Origin: Helicoverpa zea
Lineage: Eukaryota; Arthropoda; Insecta; Lepidoptera; Noctuidae
Length of the DNA: 64,000 bases
Direction: 5' to 3'
Assembly: GCF_022581195.2 (NCBI RefSeq)
Contig: NC_061482.1
Coordinates: 13,392,001 to 13,456,000, forward strand
Shown: piece by piece, positions 57,629 through 64,000 of the stretch
How positions within the stretch are numbered: the first letter of the stretch is position 1
How the letters are laid out: each line of letters starts with the position of its first letter
Translations under genes and position numbers: made by a program
Notes under the pieces: generated by a model
What the model saw: only the letters and a program-made list of their open reading frames with translations
Databases searched by the model: none
What the model was told of the DNA's origin: nothing

Positions 57629-60539
57629 TGGCTTCGAGTCCTAAGTGACTTTTCTTAGTAGAGGACAGGGTGACATATCGTTGTAGTCTGCCATCCAAAA
57701 CTGGGTGTTATATGTCATAATTTATGATATGTTCGCATTCTGAATGAAAAAACGTACACCATTAAGCGCCTAAACGGTAAACTGAGGATTTAGTTACTTT
57801 CCGAAGAAGCATTTAATGCCAACATAAAAGCGAGCTTTGAAAATCGTAGTCATTGAATTTTGAACCCTATATGTATCAGCATAAGGTGTATGTAAATTAT
57901 GAGTTTGGGTCGAATAAAGTTTGTCAGTCTATAATTCATTAGTTTCTCTGAGGGTCGCTCTCGGTATTTTTTTGAGGCACAATTTTGATTGATTGCGATA
58001 GGAAGTCAGCGGGTTCGGTTCAGTTTGAGGCAGTATAATGGTTATAATAAAATGTTTGTATTACCGACCACGAACAAGATGTGAATGATTCCAATATTCT
58101 TATGTTTATTTTCATGATGTTTGTTTGGAATTAATTTTTAATATTTGTTTTATAGAATAAATATAGAACGCGATACGTTTAATCACAGCAAACTTTTTTC
58201 GATATTTTTTTTTACATCAATTTATGAATACAAACAGTATTTTATAAATATAAAATATATCGAAGACAGTTTCCAGGAAGGAATCCAAACATTTCATAAT
58301 AAACTTTATATGAAAAAAAGAAACCGACTAGGGTTATTTTTTCTTGTTAGTGTTTTTTTAAAGGAAGTCTCAATTTGCTTATGTGTTATATTCACTTTTC
58401 GGTGGTTACTGCAGTAACATTGATGCATTATTTTTATAAATAAGAATAAAGGAAGCCTAAATAGAATTCCTCCCTTGAGGAGTTTTCCTAAACTTTATGT
58501 AGCTTCTTCTAGGAGCTTACCCTCATGTGTGAAACTCGGTGTGAAGATCTGATCAATACCTAAGAATAAAACAATATCAACGTTGCCGTTGAAGAGTTAC
58601 TAACGACTCTCTGTCGTCTCCATCATCAGCTCATCAAGCATTTATAGAATTTGTTTTGTCTTCTAACATAGGTAATATATATAATTTTTTTTAACTTTTC
58701 AAATTGATTTAGGTGTCTTCGAGAAAACAGTGATTGTACAAAAAAGCAGTCGAATTGTCAATCTTCTCCTTTTTGGAAGTCAGTTGAAAATAGTCTTTGA
58801 TAAAAACGCTGTGCCAGCCAATTAAATATACGATATGATGATTTTACTAAATATTTTGTTATTTCAAAAAACCTTGCAATATGAATTAATAAAAATCAGT
58901 AAATAAAATATGAAACAAAATTGTTAATTTACGATTCCAAGAAATCGGGATCACGATAGTGGAAATAAAAATATAACAGAATAAAAAAAAATATAGGTAT
59001 TCTGGAATTAGTTATCTTTGTTACAGCTATGTTTAATCAATTTTACCAGATTGTTAACAATTTTTTCCTGGATCACCTTGGTAAATTAATTATTTGTTAA
59101 TTTCATGAATATTTTATTTCAGTTTAAAAGTAATCAAACATTCTCACACCAGGTATAAAAAACACGTGAACACAGTATAGTGTATTATTTGATGCCAATA
59201 TTGAAAGACTTCAGTTTTTCAGTGGTCAAGGCCAGTATTGTTTTAATTATTTTAACATTTTTATAGTAGATGTAGGTCATTTTATTTCGGCAGATTCCAT
59301 ACACAATTCTGGCGCAAATATGTTGGCATTCAACGCCATTCAGAACACTAATACTTACGAGTGCCTAACCTAATCCTAAATATTTATATGACAAATTAAT
59401 AAAGTTTTGTATTTCCGTATTTATGTAAATATAACGACAGAATTTATTATTATGATAACTGAACGATATGCCTCGTTCATTAGTAGCGATCACAGATTAC
59501 ACGGAACCATGGATCCGTATGTAGTTTAGTCAGCCTCGTGTAAACAGGCTCGCATTCTCAGCGCTGACAATAATTCTAGAACCAGATATAACATGAATCT
59601 TGTTAGAATCGATGCGCCTAGGAGAAACGCGACATAAATATACATAATTTATACGACTGTGTATATTTATGCACGAGTATCTTCCAACGTTTATTTCACT
59701 GTTCGACGGGAGAGCATTTATGTTTCGAATCAATCGCAGTTGAGCTTATTTTGCGTTTGCAAGTTGATGTCATCGGTGACGTAACATCAGATCTTACGAA
59801 AATCCATTTTTTACACACTTAGATTTTTTAAATTTACTGTGATTGGGGGATTTTTCTACGTATTTATCCTTCTTATACTTCACAACCGTTGATAAATAAT
59901 TACAAGATACACGCGAAAAACTACATTTCTTGGCAGCCGTGTAATAAAAAATGCGGAACTTTAATTACATGACGATAATGAAAGAATATATCGTAGAAAC
60001 TCAAATCTTAACTGAATAAACTACGAGGAATTATGGACTACCACAGCGAGTAAGTGAATAGTTCAAAATAAAACTCTCACAAACCCATTCATTCAGAAAT
60101 CCTCACAGGTTATTAAAAACTTTACCCCACGTATTTAACAGCTGACATCGATTCTCTTAATACAAATAACAGTACCAGGCGATCATAAACTAGAGTTGGT
60201 CATAAGTCATAACTCACGGTGCCTTAAGGCGCGTCACCTCGGGGCAGAGAGTCATATGTGGGAGATATTACCTGTCACTTATTGTTGTTTCAATATACGT
60301 GTACTAGGATCACATAAAGCTATTTGTGGTCCATCTATCACTTTCCGAGTTTAACTTTGACAAAGAATAGAAAGGTATTTCGTATCCGCAAATGTTTGTA
60401 ATGAGATAAGTAGGTATAGATAGTTCAACTCAGATTTGCGCGCGGCCCTATGTGTGCGTCGGCTTGTAAATATACAACTTTCATTCGTGTGACAGTGACG
60501 TCGTCCGAGCATGACGTGTTCTTATCGCTTTTTGTTATG
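57629..60539. other. Noncoding AT-rich DNA
   Basis: No credible gene is seen. The 90-codon frame at 58145-58417 is hydrophobic and AT-driven. The 60430-60520 patch has GCGCGCGGCCC and GTGACGTCGTCC motifs. Confidence 0.5.
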
Positions 60540-61192
60540 GGTACAGTCGTTTACGAAAATGTCTAGTTCTTCACGGATAAATTTTTAAGGAGTCAGGTAG
60601 CGTTTCAAAAAATGAAACAACATTCAAAGCTTTTTATTATTACATTTTACAGTTTTTCATTATTTTCTCATAAGTTTTTTCAAATTGACGTTGACAGTAT
60701 CTAAGAAATAAATGAGGTGAAATATCTAAGATGAATTAAATACTCCTTACATATTTTCTAGATCTCAGGGTACGCGGACAATAAATAAAAGTGTGGACTA
60801 AGAATGTAAAAAGACGTATAATCTAGTATAATAATGTAAACAAAATGTGTGGGGAATTTTAAAAAATAATATTGCTTCGCATAATGTCGACCAAAATAAG
60901 ACGGAAATAATGAAACTCATAAATGAACGTTTAAGTCATATTGATGAAGGGATGTTGGGTAATACTTGTCGACATGTACAAAAGAAAAAAGAAAAATACT
61001 ATAGACATTTTGACATGGAGTCAAAATTTATAATTTACCTCGGTGAGAGTAGCGAATCCGAAAATTCATCATTTGATTTTTCAAGTAGCGATTCAGAATC
61101 ATTATAAATAAATAAACATTAAATTACGTAATAACTGTTTTTCTTTAAACAGCCGTAACCCCTAAATAACTGTATTTGTACCCGACTGTACC
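60540..61192 (+). mobile_element. Possible deleted Tc1/mariner-type element
   Basis: GGTACAGTCG at 60540-60549 is inverted at 61183-61192 (CGACTGTACC), bracketing a transposase C-terminal remnant. The 10-bp ends could be chance, and no clear TA duplication is seen. Confidence 0.45.
60847..61107 (+). pseudogene. C-terminal remnant of a Tc1/mariner-type (DDE) transposase
   Basis: The frame reads NVWGILKNNIASHNVDQNK, INERLSHIDEGMLGNTCRHV and a Lys-rich KKKEKYYRHF stretch, and ends in an acidic Ser/Asp/Glu tail. VWG.LK followed by 'IN.....I....L.N...HV..K' is the C-terminal layout of Tc1/mariner-superfamily transposases, just after the last catalytic Asp/Glu region. An in-frame TAA lies just upstream at 60832-60834 and no catalytic domain is present. 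It is therefore a 5'-truncated dead copy, and the nominal start (GTG) is not a real start. Confidence 0.72.
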
Positions 61193-62405
61193 TCTTGTCA
61201 CGCACACAAAGTCACTGTGTATGTACAAGGGTTACCCACACATAAGGCCGCGCGCAAGACTGAGTTGAACTTACTATACTAGATGTTTCCCGCTGTTTTG
61301 CACGTGTCTTTAAAATTAATTACTGGAATAAAACTAGCCTTAATTACTCCCTGTTTCATCAAGTTTAGGCTAGCGAAAGTACCGACAAAAGCAGTCCGCA
61401 GATATTTCAGAGATTAGCCGGATTAAGATAGGAATTATTTTCTTTTTCATCTTAATAACACCTGAATGTTGTTGTGCTTACGATTAACTAAAGCTTATCC
61501 TCTTATCCACCTTATTTAAAAAAAATACAATACAAGGGCTATTAAACAATGTAGTTTTACATTAAAATACACGAATGATGTCTGATTTTGATTACCAAGG
61601 CCAAACCGCACTAACACTATCTGACGATATAACAAAACATTTAGCTTCAATTTTAAGCTCAACAATTATAATTTACTGTTAGTACTTTCATTAAAACCTT
61701 TACTTTATGTTTATTACTAGCTTCATCCCGAGGGAACTACTTCTCGCATATGGATAAAACCTTGCCTAGGTACGTTACTCTGATATACCAGCTATAATAG
61801 TTACAGAGAAGGATTGAGATCACCACACTTGCTCAATGCGGGTTGGTGATTTCAGACTTTTTAGTCCAGGTTTCTTCAAGATGTTTTCCTTCACCTTTTT
61901 ATCAGCTATCGGTGTGTACGAAGCTTACTAACTAAACTTACCAGCCATAAGCTATATCAAAATCCTTTCAAATGATTCATCTTTTTTCAGTCGAAGAATA
62001 AATTTCTCATACCTGTCCTGAACCATAAAGACCTTTTAAAACATTTGTGTTTCGAATCGATCTCAACATAAACAATTAGCAGATGAAGAAATGCGCAGTT
62101 TTTAATTACACCCCAGATAATAAAATTCCATTATTTTTATACGCCTGGTAATTTTTTTCGGCGCCTGTGCATAAGTCAAACATTTCTTCAATCCAATTTT
62201 GACAAGGTAGTAAAATTTTAACAGTTAATTATTATAGATTAAAACTGAGATGAACAGGTACCTGCACTCAGCTATAAACTCTAAATCGTTTACAGTGGTT
62301 TTTGGTTCAGTAATTATTATAATTATGAATTTACGATTTTTTGAATGCAATTCGAAACGTCGAGACTCAGTAGTCGATTTTGAGTTCAAGAAGCAGGCTG
62401 ATTTA
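61193..62405. other. Noncoding DNA with a repeat head
   Basis: 'CTAGCTTCATCCCGAGGGAA' at 61718 begins a diverged interspersed repeat to about 61800. I see nothing coding; the 60-codon frame at 62250-62432 runs into the next repeat. Confidence 0.5.
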
Positions 62406-62520
62406 TCATCATCATCATCATCTCAGCCATAGGACGTCCACTGCTGAACATAGGCCTCCCCTTTAGATCTCCACAGATACCTGTTGGGAGCGACCTGCAT
62501 CCAGCCGATTTGCAGGCTGA
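62406..62520 (+). repeat. Lepidopteran repeat (CATAGGACGTCCACTGCTGA type)
   Basis: A (TCA)n run is followed by 'CTCAGCCATAGGACGTCCAC', 'TGAACATAGGCCTCCCC' and GGGAGCGACCTGCATCCAGC. It is a frequent moth repeat whose class I cannot assign from this fragment. Confidence 0.8.
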
Positions 62521-63061
62521 TTGTTTAGCTCCAAAATTATTTTAATAAGCAATTGAATATTAACCTAGAAAACCTAGGCTACTCACGGAATAATAAAGTA
62601 TAAACCATGTACGGTACTAATAATTTTGTTTTTAAACAAATTGTAAAAAAAAAATCTCCATAAAATATCACCTACCGCGTTTACTATTTAATTAAATCCG
62701 AACGGCTCCCACAACCTTTGCACTACTCTTATTAGTAGTACAAAATTATCTTAGCTTCCATTGTCCACAAAGAAAGCACCCCGTGCGCACACACCGCAAT
62801 AAAATCTTTCTCAACGTTAAGCGAATATTTCCTTATTTGCATTTCGAAATGGAATCGACCCACAGTTTATTTAGCCGATATAATTAAACAATCAACGTTT
62901 AACACTGCCGTTGTCTCGTAAATCATAAATTATATCTCCAGTTAATATGAAATTGGGTTAAGCTTACACCGTAGCGAATGCTTTGGTGTGGAAGAATCGC
63001 GCGCGCAGCGAATGCGTGCTCGTAAAGCTGCTCATGATTATTAAAAAATCGCGCATACTAC

Positions 63062-63178
63062 AAACTTTTAGTTGGTTGATAGTTAGTTTGGGCTCGTTAA
63101 TCAGTATGAAGATGAATGTAAGTAACTACACGTAACAACGATCAGGTATTTTTCCGGTATCAGACCGACTAAAAATTT
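63062..63178. mobile_element. Small MITE with AAACTTTTAGT ends, copy 2
   Basis: The ends AAACTTTTAGTTGG and CCGACTAAAAATTT are near inverted repeats. It shares 'CTCGTTAATCAGTATG' with copy 1 at 45091-45203. Confidence 0.8.
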
Positions 63179-63365
63179 AAGATGAATACACGATATCCTA
63201 AAAAAACCGACCACCAGGACAACAGTCGGCCGACTCTTTAGTCTGATCTATTAAAGTTCTTGGTTTTTGTATTCAAACGATTGAAAGCCTAGGTGATATT
63301 TATGACGTTTTTAATTATTGAATTGAAAACACTTAAATGTAAACAAAATTAATTATTGTTTTTGC

Positions 63366-63730
63366 TTTTTTTTTGTGTAGAGGCATTCATTATTAGTTCA
63401 TAGAGCGTGGGTTTGATTCCAGGTCAGGCAATGAGGGAAACAATGAAACTTTTCTAAGTTTGAAGCACTTTCTAAATATAACTTGGACACCAATAACAGT
63501 GTTACGGAAGCACGATAAACCCTGGCTATCGTTTGAACATCTTTAACAGTCGTTACGAGTTGTCAGAAGCTAGTAAATCTGACAACTAGTCTTACCTGGG
63601 GGTATTGGGTGGCCCGGGTAACTGGGTTGAGGGGGTCAGATAGGCAGTCGCTCCTTGTAAAACACTGATACTCAGTTGCATCTTTTGAGACTGGAAGCCG
63701 ATCCCAACATAGTTGGGAAAAGGCTAGGCA
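63366..63730 (+). mobile_element. SINE copy, head degraded
   Basis: A B-box-like GGTTTGATTCCAGG (near 63410) is followed by the full body: 'AGTCGTTACGAGTTGTCAGA', GGCCCGGGTAACTGGGTTGA and 'GGAAGCCGATCCCAACATAG'. It is the second most complete copy after 4632-5024. Confidence 0.85.
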
Positions 63731-64000
63731 GCTAAGATTCATTGTAAGTTCCTTTATTAAGTAGTCAGGTTTCTTAGTTTATGTTCTTTGTGGTGTAATA
63801 CGCAGCCTCCGAGAGCTAATAAGACATTTCAAACGAGAATTTCTAATTTTCTCTGTGCGTTCAATAGGCCGTAAAACTGGGCAACGCAATATTTCCGGCA
63901 ATTACCTAATTACTATTATTAGTGCGCCTACGGAATTCCTGGGATTAGTCATTTTACGTATTGACTGATTTACATGTAACTTGTGGAAAAGTTTTGAGCA

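Noticed and set aside
58145..58417. 90-codon Phe/Ile/Lys-rich frame
   Set aside because: Composition follows local AT richness, and no homology is recognisable.

Overview
This window looks like nuclear DNA of a moth, most likely a noctuid or near relative. It is AT-rich and almost free of genes. It is full of repeats typical of Lepidoptera: tRNA-headed SINEs whose tails read 'GAAGCCGACCCCAACAT', short elements beginning 'CTAGCTTCCGCC' and ending 'TTTATAATAT', and many small inverted-repeat transposons (MITEs). The group assignment comes from remembering these repeat families, not from a search.

The only well-supported host gene is the 3' end of a LIM-homeobox gene of the Apterous/Lhx2/9 class, on the plus strand. 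One exon (451-676) carries homeodomain residues 1-46. A 14.4-kb intron follows. The last exon (15110-15316) carries the rest of recognition helix 3 and a short Ser/Pro-rich tail with a stop at 15314-15316. The splice junction falls exactly at CAG|GTATGG, between homeodomain residues 46 and 47. The LIM-domain exons must lie before position 1. The intron holds repeats, a perfect hairpin (4008-4066), a GC-rich patch (about 8110-8330) and a GC-rich island just before the last exon (14540-14990) that could be regulatory.

Immediately after the apterous stop the sequence turns into mobile-element-like DNA. A Gln/Asn/Ser-rich open frame (about 15377-16016) is interrupted by a 2.1-kb element with imperfect inverted ends (16017-18144), and the same frame and composition resume at 18145-18332. 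Inside the insertion is a small two-exon open frame encoding paired CxxC...CxxCW motifs.

From about 18.3 kb to the end I see no intact host gene. I find a 266-bp MITE with perfect 36-bp inverted ends and an internal perfect palindrome (19345-19610), a decayed minus-strand coding trace of unknown origin (22276-23649), and a hAT-type MITE with an 8-bp target duplication (23673-23961). Further along are two other MITEs (30738-31147 and 46471-46879), paired foldbacks (34267-34595), a 122-126-bp tandem array (53807-54240), and the C-terminal remnant of a Tc1/mariner-type transposase (60847-61107). At least seven SINE copies or fragments are scattered through the window. The rest is AT-rich intergenic DNA with a few GC-balanced patches that may be distal regulatory elements of apterous or of a neighbour outside the window.
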